Positions 1 through 13,410 are shown, counted from the stretch's first letter. The stretch: 64,000 bases of DNA from Pseudomonas viridiflava (GCF_900573885.1 NZ_UPSE01000453.1:248001-312000); one strand, 5' to 3'. The notes: generated by a model not told the origin, from the sequence alone. Translations and numbers: made by a program.

Positions 1-26
1 TAACGTCGAAAACCTTTATTTCGCGC

Positions 27-65
27 AAAAAAAACGCCCCCTTTGCAACCGGTGCAAAGGGGGCG
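27..65 (-). terminator. Rho-independent terminator of katG
   Basis: A 13-bp perfect stem (35-47 paired with 53-65) with a 5-nt loop is followed, on the minus strand, by a run of eight T (27-34). It lies about 20 bp past the katG stop. Confidence 0.9.
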
Positions 66-86
66 CGGTTTACCGCAGGGGTTCGA

Positions 87-2399
<2,313 letters not shown>

Positions 2400-2648
2400 C
2401 TACGAACGCTGACGAACAGGTTCGGTGATCGGGCGGGCCTGGGATGGCTACCGCATCTGCGCGGCTGGGGGCTCTGGGTCCCCTCATCAGTGAAACGGCG
2501 TCGCAACGAAGCGGCGCAGTGCAAGACTAGCCGTGTATGGGGAGAGGTCTAATAGAGCGTATGTGCTGTGTTGATAGTGTGGCTCTGTCAGGAATGGTTG
2601 ATGCGCCCGACAAAGCCACTGTCACCCGCCTTGCGCGGGCAACACCTG

Positions 2649-4145
2649 TCAGTTGAACAGTTTCGAGAAAAAGCCGGGCTGGTCGTCGCCCTCTTTGGCG
2701 GGCTTCTTCGGCGGTTCGAACTTGGCCACAACCGGCTTGGTCGGGTCGACAAAGGTGCCGGCCAACAGACTCTGCGCCTGGCTGGCAGCGCGCTGACCAC
2801 TGCGCAGGGCGCCTTCCAGCGTGCCGGGATACAGCGCATCGGTGTGCTCGCCGGCAAACACCACGCGTTGCAGCGGTTGTTCCCACAAACGCCAATTGCG
2901 CGTCAATTGGCCAGGGCCGTAGGCCAGGTAGGAACCGCCGGTGGACGGGTCGGTGCTGTAGCGTTTGATTTCGTAACCGGTGAAAGCGCCGCGGGCTTTC
3001 GGGTAGAAGGCGTGCAGGCGGATCAGCACCTGATCAACCATTTGCTTGTCGCCGAACGCCTGCAGTACGCGTGCGTTGTCACCCGACAGGTTGATCACCA
3101 CGTTGGCTCCGCCTTTTACTGCCGGCTCGATCCACAGCATGCCCAGCCCCTGGTCGGTAAAAATCTCGCCGGACAGCCGCGCCTTGTTTTCCCACACCGG
3201 CGTTTTGAACTTGAGCATGATCTGGTCGCGCCAACCGTAGTTGGTGCCTTTGATGGCGCCTTGGTGCGCGGCGTCCAGCGCCGGTGTCAGCTGAATTTGC
3301 GCGAGGGCCTTCAGAGGCACCGCCAGCACCACGTAGTCGGCGCTATAGCCGACGCTGCCCACCTTTACGGTAGCGCCGTCTTTGTCCTGGCTGATGGCCG
3401 AGACCCTGGCGTTGGTTTTGATGGTTTTGATTTGCTTGAGAAACGCTGCCGCCAGCACCTGGCTGCCGCCCGGCAGGCGGGCGGCGCGCAGGTCGCGGTC
3501 GTCCACGCCCCGGTACACACGGGTTTGCTGGGCGAGATAAAGCAGCGACAGGCGCGACGGCTCGTCGTAGCGCGAGCGAATGCGCTGGTTCACCAGTAGG
3601 CGCGCGGTAGGCGGCAGCGCGAGTTTGTCGAGCCACTTGGCAACGGTTATCTGGTCCAGGGCGAACAGCGTGTTGTTGGCGGCCGGGTTCATCGGGTCGG
3701 TGATGGAAGCCGCCAGGTCATCGAGACTTTTGTCGAAACGCTTCAGGCCCTCCGCGGTTTCCGGCTGTTTGGTGGCCAGATCGGATGCGGTGAAGTAATC
3801 GCCGTTGATCAGGTAGCTGGGGTTACGCACGAACTCCGGCGCGGGCAGGGTCTGTAATTTGAAGGTGTCGATGTAGCTGTTGAGTGCGGGCTGCACCTTT
3901 TTGCCGCCGATCCATTCGCTGGTGGCAAGGCCCGAGCGCCCGCCAATGCTCGGCTTGGCCTCCAGCAAGGTGACTTGCCAACCCTTCTGTTGCAGCTCGT
4001 ACGCGGCGGTAAGCCCCGACAGTCCGCCGCCCACCACAATCGCCGTCGGCTGCTTGCTGGCCGCCGGTTTATCCGCAGCGTGCGCCGCCAGGCTGAACAC
4101 TCCCATTGCCAGCAGCGCCAAGGCGCGCAAACCGGTTCGCAACAT
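2649..4145 (-). CDS. Exported flavin-dependent amine oxidase
   Basis: FAD-dependent monoamine oxidase family protein of 498 residues; substrate unknown. The start at 4145 is chosen because it has AAGGAGT 7 nt upstream and opens directly into a signal peptide (MLRTGLRALALLAMG...AAHA, residues 1-23). A longer frame open to 4286 has neither. The dinucleotide-binding motif GGGLSGLTAAYEL lies just behind the signal, with an acidic residue (LLEAKPSIGGR) for the ribose. Near the C-terminus VVFAGEHTD is the conserved second FAD motif. The C-terminal 35 residues are Lys/Pro-rich (EPPKKPAKEGDD) and look like a tail outside the fold. Export of an FAD enzyme with a plain Sec-like signal and no twin-arginine is slightly unusual. 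Confidence 0.85.
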   Translation of the reverse strand: MLRTGLRALALLAMGVFSLAAHAADKPAASKQPTAIVVGGGLSGLTAAYELQQKGWQVTLLEAKPSIGGRSGLATSEWIGGKKVQPALNSYIDTFKLQTLPAPEFVRNPSYLINGDYFTASDLATKQPETAEGLKRFDKSLDDLAASITDPMNPAANNTLFALDQITVAKWLDKLALPPTARLLVNQRIRSRYDEPSRLSLLYLAQQTRVYRGVDDRDLRAARLPGGSQVLAAAFLKQIKTIKTNARVSAISQDKDGATVKVGSVGYSADYVVLAVPLKALAQIQLTPALDAAHQGAIKGTNYGWRDQIMLKFKTPVWENKARLSGEIFTDQGLGMLWIEPAVKGGANVVINLSGDNARVLQAFGDKQMVDQVLIRLHAFYPKARGAFTGYEIKRYSTDPSTGGSYLAYGPGQLTRNWRLWEQPLQRVVFAGEHTDALYPGTLEGALRSGQRAASQAQSLLAGTFVDPTKPVVAKFEPPKKPAKEGDDQPGFFSKLFN

Positions 4146-4369
4146 AGATGACTCCTTACATCCGTCCCGCGGGCAGCGGAACGCTCTGAGATGGCGCGCA
4201 GAATACGCCGCCCCAAAAAAAGGAACCAGCCGAGCCTGTCGGGTTAAACCGCCTGCGGTTTTTGCGGTTGTTCCGCGGCGTGCCATTGCATAGGCTGCAT
4301 GCCTGCTTTGCGTGCCCAGCGCTCGCCTGGCCGCGTCTGTACAGCCGTCTCGATTGCCTGGAGTTTTGA

Positions 4370-5773
4370 ATGAGCCTGAATAATCAGTGGATGCAACGCG
4401 ACCTGGCGGTGCTCTGGCACCCCTGCACGCAGATGAAGGACCACGAGCAATTGCCGCTGGTGCCCATCAAGCGTGGCGAGGGCGTGTGGCTCGAAGACTT
4501 CGACGGCAAACGCTACCTCGACGCTGTGAGCTCCTGGTGGGTAAACGTGTTCGGCCACGCCAACCCGCGCATCAATCAACGCATCAAGGATCAGGTCGAC
4601 CAACTCGAACACGTGATTCTCGCGGGCTTCAGCCACCAGCCGGTGATCGAGTTGTCCGAGCGTCTGGTAAAGCTCACACCCGCCGGCCTCGACCGCGTGT
4701 TCTACGCCGACAACGGTTCATCCGGAATCGAAGTGGCGTTGAAGATGAGCTTCCACTTCTGGCGCAACAGCGGCCAGGAGCGCAAAACACGCTTCGTCAC
4801 CCTGACCAACAGCTACCACGGCGAAACCATCGCGGCGATGTCGGTGGGCGACGTGGCGCTGTTCACCGAAACCTACAAATCCCTGTTGATGGACACCATC
4901 AAGGTGCCCAGCCCCGACTGCTACCTGCGCCCGGAAGGCGTGAGTTGGGAAGAACATTCGCGGGTGATGTTTGGCCATATGGAACAGGCCTTGGCCGAGC
5001 ATCATCAGGATGTGGCCGCCGTGATTATCGAGCCGCTGATTCAGGGCGCCGGCGGCATGCGCATGTACCACCCGGTGTACCTAAAGCTGCTGCGTGAGGC
5101 GTGCGACCGCTACGGCGTGCACCTGATTCACGATGAAATTGCCGTGGGCTTTGGTCGCACCGGCACGATGTTCGCCTGTGAGCAGGCGGGCATCGCGCCG
5201 GACTTTCTGTGCTTATCCAAAGCCCTCACCGGCGGCTACTTGCCGATGGCTGCGGTGCTGACCAGCGAGGCGATTTATCAGGGTTTCTACGACGACTACC
5301 AAACCCTTCGCGCCTTCCTGCATTCCCACACCTACACCGGCAACCCGCTGGCCTGCGCAGCGGCACTGGCCACGCTGGATATCTTCGAGCAAGACAACGT
5401 GATCGAAGCCAACCGCGCCTTGAGCGCGCGCATGGCCAGCGCCACGGCGCATCTGGCGGACCATCCGCACGTGGCCGAAGTGCGCCAGACCGGCATGGTG
5501 CTGGCGATTGAAATGGTGCAAGACAAAGCCAGTAAAACACCCTACCCGTGGCAAGAGCGCCGCGGCCTGAAAGTGTTCCAGCACGCCCTGGATCGCGGCG
5601 CGTTGCTGCGGCCTTTAGGCAGCGTGGTGTATTTCCTGCCGCCGTATGTGATTACCCCGGAGCAGATCGACTTTCTCGCCGAAGTGGCCAGCGAGGGCAT
5701 CGACATCGCCACGGCCACGAAAACCTCCGTGCCCGTCAGCGGCCGCCACCCCAACTTCCGCGATCCGGGTTAA
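4370..5773 (+). CDS. bioA: Adenosylmethionine-8-amino-7-oxononanoate aminotransferase BioA
   Basis: Class III PLP aminotransferase that converts KAPA to DAPA in biotin synthesis, with S-adenosylmethionine as amino donor. It has 467 residues. Lys284 in CLSKALTGGY is the predicted Schiff-base lysine and Asp255 in HDEIAVGFGRTG the PLP-ring aspartate. GSSGIEVALK (about 116-125) is the phosphate-binding loop. The N-terminal WHPCTQM motif is typical of BioA and separates it from other class III enzymes. GGAG lies 7 nt before the ATG. Transcribed away from the amine oxidase gene; no other biotin gene is nearby, as is usual for bioA in Pseudomonas. Confidence 0.95.
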   Translation: MSLNNQWMQRDLAVLWHPCTQMKDHEQLPLVPIKRGEGVWLEDFDGKRYLDAVSSWWVNVFGHANPRINQRIKDQVDQLEHVILAGFSHQPVIELSERLVKLTPAGLDRVFYADNGSSGIEVALKMSFHFWRNSGQERKTRFVTLTNSYHGETIAAMSVGDVALFTETYKSLLMDTIKVPSPDCYLRPEGVSWEEHSRVMFGHMEQALAEHHQDVAAVIIEPLIQGAGGMRMYHPVYLKLLREACDRYGVHLIHDEIAVGFGRTGTMFACEQAGIAPDFLCLSKALTGGYLPMAAVLTSEAIYQGFYDDYQTLRAFLHSHTYTGNPLACAAALATLDIFEQDNVIEANRALSARMASATAHLADHPHVAEVRQTGMVLAIEMVQDKASKTPYPWQERRGLKVFQHALDRGALLRPLGSVVYFLPPYVITPEQIDFLAEVASEGIDIATATKTSVPVSGRHPNFRDPG

Positions 5774-5798
5774 CACTCGATTCTCTGACCACCATGAA

Positions 5799-5836
5799 TC
5801 CGCCCCCTCTGCCCGTTTGTGGGAGAGGGTTTGGCT
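5799..5836. repeat. Partial 'CCCTCTCCC' intergenic repeat
   Basis: CCCCCTCTGCCCGTTTGTGG followed by GAGAGGGTTTGG. It is a single, degraded copy of the palindromic element also seen at 35651-35696 and, as an inverted pair, at 57596-57709. Confidence 0.6.
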
Positions 5837-5992
5837 TCTAAATGCGCACTCCCGTAACGCTCCGCTCCAAAACGTGACACCTCTCTTCCCCGACCGCCCG
5901 ACTCCATCCTCGCGTTAACCCTTAATAATCAGTTAGATACAGGAAATACGCCGCACTGGCCCGCATCCTGCATTTCTTGGCTTTATGGATAA

Positions 5993-6002
5993 TTGGATCC
6001 AA
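5993..6002. promoter_or_regulatory. Palindrome TTGGATCCAA, candidate GntR operator
   Basis: A perfect 10-bp palindrome in an AT-rich stretch (GGATAATTGGATCC) 21 bp before the likely gntR start codon. FCD-type GntR regulators commonly bind short palindromes close to their own gene. Its assignment to this regulator is inference. Confidence 0.4.
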
Positions 6003-6022
6003 AAAGCCACGCGAGCGCTGCG

Positions 6023-6690
6023 ATGCATATCGTCCCCTCCTACGTTGAACGCAAGCCCATGACCGCCGAAGAAGAGGCGTACAGCTTCCTTCTCAACGCG
6101 ATTTGCACCGGCCGATTTCGCACGGGCGATCGCCTGGTCTCCGAAGAGATCGCCAGCGAAATCGGCATGAGCCGCATGCCCGTGCGCGAAGCATTTCGAC
6201 GTCTGGCGGCCGAAGGTCTGGTGACCTTGCGGCCCAACCGGGGCGCCGTGGTCAGCGGCCTGAACCTGGACGAAATACATGAAGTGTTCGACATGCGCAG
6301 CGCCCTCGAAGGATTGGCGCTGCGTGTAGCGGTGCCGAAAATTACCGAGCGCCATTTGAGCCGGCTCGAACGCCTGCTGGATGAAATGGACGAATGCCGC
6401 GACGAGAGTGCCGAGTGGGTCGGGCGCCACCGCGTCTTCCATGAATACCTGTGCAGCCTCAGCGAGCGGCCCCGGCTGATGCGCCAGATCAGCGCGCTGT
6501 ATTCCGTGATCGAACCGCCTATGCGCCTGTGGCTGCAACAGGCACAACCGCCGAGCGCGCGGGAAGAACACAGCGACATACTCGACGCCATTCGCAGTGG
6601 CGATGCTGCCCTGGCCGAGCGGGTGCTGCGTGAACATATCGAAGGCACCGTGCCGGAACTGGCGCGGTTTCTGGAACAGATAAACCCACT

Positions 6691-6694
<4 letters not shown>
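6023..6694 (+). CDS. GntR-family regulator (FCD subfamily)
   Basis: One-component transcription regulator of 223 residues from the chosen ATG. TTG at 5993 or ATG at 6059 are possible alternatives; the Shine-Dalgarno is weak for all. The N-terminal winged helix includes TGDRLVSEEIASEIGMSRMPVREAFRRLAAEGLV, split here by context into wing and recognition helix (MSRMPVREAF). The rest is an all-helical FCD ligand domain with DMRSALEGLAL and a metal-site pattern (EIHEVFDMR, HRVFHEYL, HSDILDAI, REHIEG). It precedes a polyamine-type binding protein and a gamma-glutamyltransferase in the same direction, so it probably controls them. The stop codon lies inside the first repeat of a REP pair. Confidence 0.85.
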
Positions 6695-7922
<1,228 letters not shown>

Positions 7923-7958
7923 GCGGACGTTCTGTTTTACCTGTTGCGAGTTCTGCCC

Positions 7959-9569
7959 ATGTTGAAATTTTCTGCCCATGAATACCCCTACCCCTCACAA
8001 CGCCAGAGCGTATTCGCCAAGCGCGGCATGGTCGCCGCCTCGCAGCCTCTGGCCGCCGAGGCCGGCATCGCCATGCTGCGCCAAGGCGGCAATGCCATTG
8101 ACGCCGCCATCGCCACGGCGGCGGCGCTCACGGTGGTCGAGCCCACTGGCTGCGGCATTGGTGGCGACGCCTTTGCCCTGGTATGGGTGAAAAACCAGCT
8201 GCACGGTCTGGACGCCAGCGGCCATGCGCCACAAGCTTTGAGCATTGAGGCCATGCAAGCGGCGGGGCATGAAAAAATGCCGGTGTACGGCTGGGCCCCG
8301 GTGACGGTGCCGGGTTGTCCGGCGGCGTGGGCAGAACTGTCCAGACGCTTTGGCCGGCTGCCGTTTGCAGACCTGTTGCAACCGGCCATCGACTTGGCGC
8401 GCGACGGGTTTCCGGTTTCGCCGGTGGTCGCGCACCAATGGCAAACCGCACTGGACGAATACACCCCCGAGCGCCAGCCCGTATTGGAAAGCTGGTTCTC
8501 GACCTTTTTAATCGACGGCCGCGCGCCTAAAGCCGGCGAGGTCTTTCGGAACCCGGCACAAGCCGAAACGCTGGCCGAACTGGCCGCTACGCAGTGCGAA
8601 AGTTTCTACCGCGGCAGTATTGCCGAACGGCTGACTGCCCATTCCGAAGCCACCGGCGGCTACCTGCGCGCCAGTGATTTGGGCGGCTACCAAGCCCAAT
8701 GGGTCGACCCCATCAGCGTCAATTACCGGGGCGTGGACGTTTGGGAAATACCCCCGAGCGGCCAGGGCCTGATCGCGCTGATGACCTTGAAAATTCTCGA
8801 AGGCTTTCAGTTCGACCAGCGCGACAGCCAGCTCACCTGGCACCATCAACTGGAAGCTATGAAGCTCGCGTACAGCGACGGCCTGCACCACATCACCGAC
8901 GCCGAGCATATGCGCGTGGCCGTGGCGCAATTGCTCAGCCCGGGCTATATCGAACGCCGTCGCGCGCAAATCGGCGACCGTGCCCAGCCGCCGCAGCACG
9001 GCGAACTCCATGCCAGCGGCACGGTGTACCTGGCCACGGCGGACGCCGAGGGCAACATGGTGTCGTTTATCCAAAGCTGCTACCACGGCTTCGGTTCTGG
9101 CGTGGTGCTGCCCGACAGTGGTATTTCCCTGCAAAATCGCGGCTCGGAATTCAGCCTCGACCCCGGCCACGCGAACAGCCTGGCGCCCGGCAAGAAAACC
9201 TTTCACACCATCATTCCCGGCTTTCTCAGCAAAGACGGCGAAGCCCTTGGGCCGTTTGGCGTAATGGGCGGTTATATGCAGCCGCAGGGCCATGTGCAGA
9301 TGGTGATGAACCTGGTCGACTTCGGCCTCAACCCCCAGGCCGCACTGGACGCCCCACGCTGGCAATGGCTTGGCGAAATGAAAGTCGGCATCGAACAGGG
9401 CGCCTCGCGCGACCTGGCATTTGCCCTGGCACGGCGCGGGCACCACGTGGAAATTGCCCATGACCTGACCGACTTTGGTCGCGGCCAGATCATTCTGCGC
9501 GACCCGGAAACCGGCGTGCTATGTGGCGGCACCGAACCGCGGGCGGATTCGCATATTGCCGTCTATTGA
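7959..9569 (+). CDS. Gamma-glutamyltransferase family protein, no signal peptide
   Basis: N-terminal nucleophile hydrolase of 536 residues that would cleave or transfer gamma-glutamyl groups. The ATG at 7959 is preferred over an in-frame TTG at 7944. Family marks are RQGGNAIDAAIATAAAL near the N-terminus, and Thr355 (HASGT-VY) as the predicted self-cleavage site and nucleophile. The residue after it is Val, where many GGTs have Thr. GPFGVMGGYMQPQGHVQ is the conserved C-terminal block. Unlike periplasmic Ggt enzymes it has no export signal, so it should act in the cytoplasm. Its place behind a GntR regulator and a polyamine-type binding protein suggests a gamma-glutamyl amine or peptide as substrate; this is inference. 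Confidence 0.88.
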   Translation: MLKFSAHEYPYPSQRQSVFAKRGMVAASQPLAAEAGIAMLRQGGNAIDAAIATAAALTVVEPTGCGIGGDAFALVWVKNQLHGLDASGHAPQALSIEAMQAAGHEKMPVYGWAPVTVPGCPAAWAELSRRFGRLPFADLLQPAIDLARDGFPVSPVVAHQWQTALDEYTPERQPVLESWFSTFLIDGRAPKAGEVFRNPAQAETLAELAATQCESFYRGSIAERLTAHSEATGGYLRASDLGGYQAQWVDPISVNYRGVDVWEIPPSGQGLIALMTLKILEGFQFDQRDSQLTWHHQLEAMKLAYSDGLHHITDAEHMRVAVAQLLSPGYIERRRAQIGDRAQPPQHGELHASGTVYLATADAEGNMVSFIQSCYHGFGSGVVLPDSGISLQNRGSEFSLDPGHANSLAPGKKTFHTIIPGFLSKDGEALGPFGVMGGYMQPQGHVQMVMNLVDFGLNPQAALDAPRWQWLGEMKVGIEQGASRDLAFALARRGHHVEIAHDLTDFGRGQIILRDPETGVLCGGTEPRADSHIAVY

Positions 9570-9595
9570 GAGTGCGTAGCGCCGGACCTCCCTTT

Positions 9596-9675
9596 ATAGG
9601 CGCCACCTTGGTGGCGAACCCCTGTAAAAGGCACCGTCCGGCGTTTGCAGGGTTCGCTAGCAAGCTAGCTCCTAC
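9596..9675. repeat. Diverged inverted REP pair
   Basis: The left arm (ATAGGCGCCACCTTGGTGGC) and right arm (GCTAGCAAGCTAGCTCCTAC) are variants of the REP at 6691-6774, between convergent genes. Confidence 0.6.
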
Positions 9676-9687
9676 AATGCCGAGCCC

Positions 9688-9722
9688 AAAAAAAGCGGGC
9701 GCACGCCGAAGCGTGAACCCGC
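9688..9722 (-). terminator. Terminator of the ADH-aldA unit
   Basis: On the minus strand a stem GCGGGTTCACGC / GCGTGCGCCCGC with a TTCG-type loop runs into seven T (9688-9694). It lies 36 bp past the aldA stop. Confidence 0.8.
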
Positions 9723-9757
9723 AAAAAGCACTGCTTACCTAGTCTGTTGCGGCGCGT

Positions 9758-11194
9758 TTATTCCTGGATGTACACCACATGGGTATGGGTGAATTCATAC
9801 AGCCCATGCTTGCCATCCGCGCCGCCGATGCCGGATTTACGCGTGCCGGCATGGAAGCCCTGCATGGCTTCGAAGTTCTCGCGGTTGATGTAGGTTTCGC
9901 CAAAGTCGATTTCGCGACTGGCCTTCATCGCGGCGCTGAGGTTGCGGGTGTAGAGCGATGAGGTCAGGCCGTATTCGCTGTCATTGGCCAGGGCAATGGC
10001 TTCGTCGAGGTCGTCGACAATCTGCACCGGCAACACAGGCCCGAAGATTTCCTTGCGCATGATTTCCATGTCGGCGGTGCAGCCGGCCAGCACGGTCGGC
10101 TGGTAGTGGAAGCCTTTGCCAAGGTCGGCCACCGCTCCGCCGGTGATGATCTGCGCGCCCTGCCCGCTCGCGGTTCTGACCATCTGCGCCACTTTGTCGA
10201 GGCCGATCTGGTTAACCAGCGGGCCCATGTCCAGATCCGCCTCGGCGGACGGATCACCGTACCTGGTGGCGGCCATGGCGCTGGCAAGTTTGTCGATAAA
10301 CTGATCGGCCACTTTGCGCTCGACGTACACCCGCTCGGCGCAGTTGCATACCTGCCCGGTGTTGATCACCCGCGACGCGGTGATGGCATTTACCGCCAGG
10401 TCCAGATCGGCGTCGGCCAGCACGATGGCCGGCGCCTTGCCGCCCAGTTCCAGGTTGAGTTTGGTGATGTTCGGTGCGGCGGCGGCCATGATGCGCGAGC
10501 CGGTGGCGACGCTGCCGGTAAAGCTGATCAGGTCGATGCCGGCGTGGCTGGTCAGTGCATGGCCAACCCCCGCGCCGGTGCCGCTGACTACGTTGAACAC
10601 GCCAGTGGGCAGATCGGTTTCTGCCACCAGACGGGCAAATTCGAAGCAGTTGATCGGCGTTTCTTCGCTGGGCTTGATCACGATGGTGTTGCCGGTAATC
10701 AGTGCCGGCGCCATCTTGCGAGCGATCAGAAAGAACGGGAAGTTCCACGGCAGAATGCCGGCCACCACACCCAGCGGTTTGCGTTGCAGAAAGATGTGTT
10801 CACCGGCGCGGTCGCTGGTCAGCACTTCACCTTCCAGGCGGCGCGCCCACTCGGCCATGTAGTCGAGATAATCAGCGGTGAAATTCACTTCCACCATGGC
10901 CAGCCCCGGCACCTTGCCTTGCTCCTGGGTGATGATGCGCGCCAGGCGCTCGGCGTTGTCGCGCACTTTCTGGGCGATGCGGCGCAGGTAGCCGGCGCGT
11001 TCGATAGCCGGTTTTGCTGCCCAGCCCTTTTGCGCTTTGCGCGCCGCGGCGATGGCGCGCTCCACTTGCACGTTGGTGGCTTGCGGCACACGGGCCAGCA
11101 GCTCGGCGTTGGCCGGGTTGAACACTTCGATCAGCTCTTCGCTGCCGATGAAGGCATTATCGATGTAGTTCTCGTAGGTAACGATGTTGCTCAT
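9758..11194 (-). CDS. aldA: Aldehyde dehydrogenase AldA (lactaldehyde/glycolaldehyde type)
   Basis: NAD-dependent aldehyde dehydrogenase of 478 residues that oxidises short aldehydes to acids. It follows the E. coli AldA pattern closely over its whole length. Catalytic Cys283 is in NTGQVCNCAERV, the general base Glu249 in LELGGKAP, and the cofactor loop in SFTGSVATG. The C-terminal ETYINRENFEAMQGFHAG block is an AldA signature. The start at 11194 has AGGAGAG 7 nt upstream, better than the in-frame codon at 11212. It lies 65 bp downstream of the PQQ alcohol dehydrogenase and ends at a strong terminator. The two probably form one transcript that takes alcohol through aldehyde to acid. Confidence 0.92.
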   Translation of the reverse strand: MSNIVTYENYIDNAFIGSEELIEVFNPANAELLARVPQATNVQVERAIAAARKAQKGWAAKPAIERAGYLRRIAQKVRDNAERLARIITQEQGKVPGLAMVEVNFTADYLDYMAEWARRLEGEVLTSDRAGEHIFLQRKPLGVVAGILPWNFPFFLIARKMAPALITGNTIVIKPSEETPINCFEFARLVAETDLPTGVFNVVSGTGAGVGHALTSHAGIDLISFTGSVATGSRIMAAAAPNITKLNLELGGKAPAIVLADADLDLAVNAITASRVINTGQVCNCAERVYVERKVADQFIDKLASAMAATRYGDPSAEADLDMGPLVNQIGLDKVAQMVRTASGQGAQIITGGAVADLGKGFHYQPTVLAGCTADMEIMRKEIFGPVLPVQIVDDLDEAIALANDSEYGLTSSLYTRNLSAAMKASREIDFGETYINRENFEAMQGFHAGTRKSGIGGADGKHGLYEFTHTHVVYIQE

Positions 11195-11259
11195 GCGGTC
11201 TCTCCTGTCCACGCATCGGCCCGCCGTGGCGAGCGTCTGCGTGGTGACGGGTTTGCGGA

Positions 11260-13410
11260 TTAGTTGCTGGCGGTTTTCTTCGCGGCGGCCTGCTGCTCTT
11301 GCAGGTCATAGGCGCGCTTGATCAGGTACTGATGCACCGCTTCGGCTTGCTGAATGTCCAGATGCCCCTGGAACGACGGCATGCCGTCCGGAATGCGCCC
11401 GCCGTAAACGATGCCGAGGAAGCGTTCGTGGTTTTCCTTGCTCAGGGTGCGCAGGTCTGGCACTACGCCGCCGCTGATGGCGTTGATGCCGTGGCACTGC
11501 GAGCAACTGGCGTTGAACAGCTCGCGGCCCTGATCGATTTGCGCCGTGGTGCCGGTCAGCTCGGGTGGCTCGGGTTTGCGGTCGGCGAAGCGGTCGTTCA
11601 ACTCCGGCAACTTGGCGGTGCCACCCAGTTTGTAGGTGAGCACTTGCGCATTGGGCTTAACCCCGGCACGCAGCGACAGCGCGCCAGCGAAAGTGGAGAA
11701 CGCGCCGCCCCAGCCGGCCATGAAGGTTACGTATTGCTCGCCGTCCACTTCATAGGTCACTGGTGCCGCCATCACGCCGGTGTTGGCCGGCTGCTCCCAG
11801 ACCTTCTTGCCCTTGTCGGCGGTATAAGCCACCACGCGGCCGTTGGCGGTGCCTTCAAACACCAGGTTGCCGGCGGTGCTCAGCGTGCCGCCGTTGAAGA
11901 TGGTGGTGTACGGCACTTCCCAGGCAGCTTCCTGCTTGACCGGGTCCCAGGCGATGAGTTTGCCGGTCCAGGTGTCAGCGATTTTGCGCAGGCCTTCGGG
12001 GTCTTCGGGCATCATGCCGGTGTTCACGTCGAGCTGATAAATGCTCTTGAACTTGGTGCGCGGCGGTGCGCCGTCAACGTCCTGGTACATGGCCGACATG
12101 ATGTGTGCCGGAATGTACACAAGCCCGGTGTTGGGGTTGTAAGACATAGGCTGCCAGTCGTGGGCGCCCCAGAACGCCGGCTGAATCAGGCGCGCTTTTT
12201 TCTCCGGGTCTTTCCAGTATTCGGCGACTTTTTCGTTGCGGATCGGCCGGCCGGTTTTCATGTCGATGCCGGTCGCCCAGTTAATCGGAATAAAGTTCTT
12301 GGCGGATAGCAGCTCGCCGGTTTCGCGGTCAATCACATAGAAGAAACCGTTCTTCGGCGCCTGCATCAGCACCTTGCGTTTTTTGCCGTTGAGCTCCAGG
12401 TCCACCAGCATGATGTGCTGGGTGGCGGTGTAGTCCCAGGCATCGCCAGGGGTGGTCTGGTAGTGCCAAACGTATTCGCCGTTATCCGGGTTGATGGCCA
12501 CGATGGACGACAGGAACAGGTTGTCACCCTTGCCTTCGCTGCGAATGCGCGGGTTCCACGACGAGCCGTTGCCGACGCCGATATACAGCAGGTTCAGCTC
12601 GGGGTCGTACGACATTGAGTCCCACACGGTACCGCCACCGCCCTGCTTCACATAGTTGTCGCCAAACCAGGTTTTGGCCGCGATTTCCATGCCTTTGCCT
12701 TTGGGCATTTCCTTGGGATCGCCGGGCACGGTGAAGAAGCGCCAGTCTTGTTTGCCGGTCTCGGCGTCGTAGGCAGTGATATAGCCGCGCACACCAAACT
12801 CGGCGCCGCCGTTCCCGATAATGACCTTGCCTTTGACGATGCGCGGCGCGCCAGTGATGGTGATGCTGCGGGTCGGGTCGTTGCGGGTATCGACACTCCA
12901 GACCTTCTGCCCGGTTTTCGCGTCGATGGCTTCCAGACGGCCGTCCAGAACGCCGACATAGACCTTGCCATTCCACACCGCCACGCCACGGTTCACCGCG
13001 TCGCAGCACGCCTCGCCAGCGCGGGAGCGGTCCGATTGCGGGTCATACTTCCACAGCAATTTGCCGTTGCGGGCGTCCAGTGCATACACAATGGAAAACG
13101 GTCCGGTGGTGTACATCACGCCGTCAACGATGATCGGCGTGGCTTCCACGCCCCGGTCGATATCCAGCTTGTAGCTCCAGGCGAGGCCGAGCGTGTCGAC
13201 GTTGCCGTCGTTGATTTTTTTCAGCGGGCTGTAGCGTTGTTCGTCGTAGGTACGGCCGGTGGTCATCCAGTTGCCGGGCTCGCTGTCGGCCGCGCTGATG
13301 CGCGCGCCATCGACGGCGGCCGGTTTGTCCGTCGCCAGGGCGTGGCCGCTGATGGCCGCACTCAAAAGCAGGGAAGCGAAAAGGCACCGCTGCAAGCCAA
13401 TCTGATTCAT
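11260..13410 (-). CDS. Quinohemoprotein alcohol dehydrogenase (PQQ and cytochrome c)
   Basis: Periplasmic type II PQQ alcohol dehydrogenase of 716 residues that passes electrons from alcohol to PQQ, then to its own haem c. The signal peptide is about residues 1-27. The eight-bladed propeller contains the vicinal disulfide Cys135-Cys136 and the catalytic Asp326 in GDAWDYTA. The residue two past Asp326 is Thr, not Asp, which points to calcium rather than a lanthanide as cofactor. The C-terminal cytochrome domain has CSQCH at 636-640 and Met677 (DGMPSF) as likely axial ligand. The in-frame codon at 13461 is rejected because 13410 opens straight into the signal peptide. A sigma-54 type promoter sits 60-75 bp upstream. 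Confidence 0.93.
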   Translation of the reverse strand: MNQIGLQRCLFASLLLSAAISGHALATDKPAAVDGARISAADSEPGNWMTTGRTYDEQRYSPLKKINDGNVDTLGLAWSYKLDIDRGVEATPIIVDGVMYTTGPFSIVYALDARNGKLLWKYDPQSDRSRAGEACCDAVNRGVAVWNGKVYVGVLDGRLEAIDAKTGQKVWSVDTRNDPTRSITITGAPRIVKGKVIIGNGGAEFGVRGYITAYDAETGKQDWRFFTVPGDPKEMPKGKGMEIAAKTWFGDNYVKQGGGGTVWDSMSYDPELNLLYIGVGNGSSWNPRIRSEGKGDNLFLSSIVAINPDNGEYVWHYQTTPGDAWDYTATQHIMLVDLELNGKKRKVLMQAPKNGFFYVIDRETGELLSAKNFIPINWATGIDMKTGRPIRNEKVAEYWKDPEKKARLIQPAFWGAHDWQPMSYNPNTGLVYIPAHIMSAMYQDVDGAPPRTKFKSIYQLDVNTGMMPEDPEGLRKIADTWTGKLIAWDPVKQEAAWEVPYTTIFNGGTLSTAGNLVFEGTANGRVVAYTADKGKKVWEQPANTGVMAAPVTYEVDGEQYVTFMAGWGGAFSTFAGALSLRAGVKPNAQVLTYKLGGTAKLPELNDRFADRKPEPPELTGTTAQIDQGRELFNASCSQCHGINAISGGVVPDLRTLSKENHERFLGIVYGGRIPDGMPSFQGHLDIQQAEAVHQYLIKRAYDLQEQQAAAKKTASN

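Noticed and set aside
2552..2588. OxyR-like pattern ATAG-N18-ATAG-N7-CTGT upstream of katG
   Set aside because: Spacing of the two ATAG blocks fits, but the second quarter (GTGC) does not match and the site is over 200 bp from the katG start.
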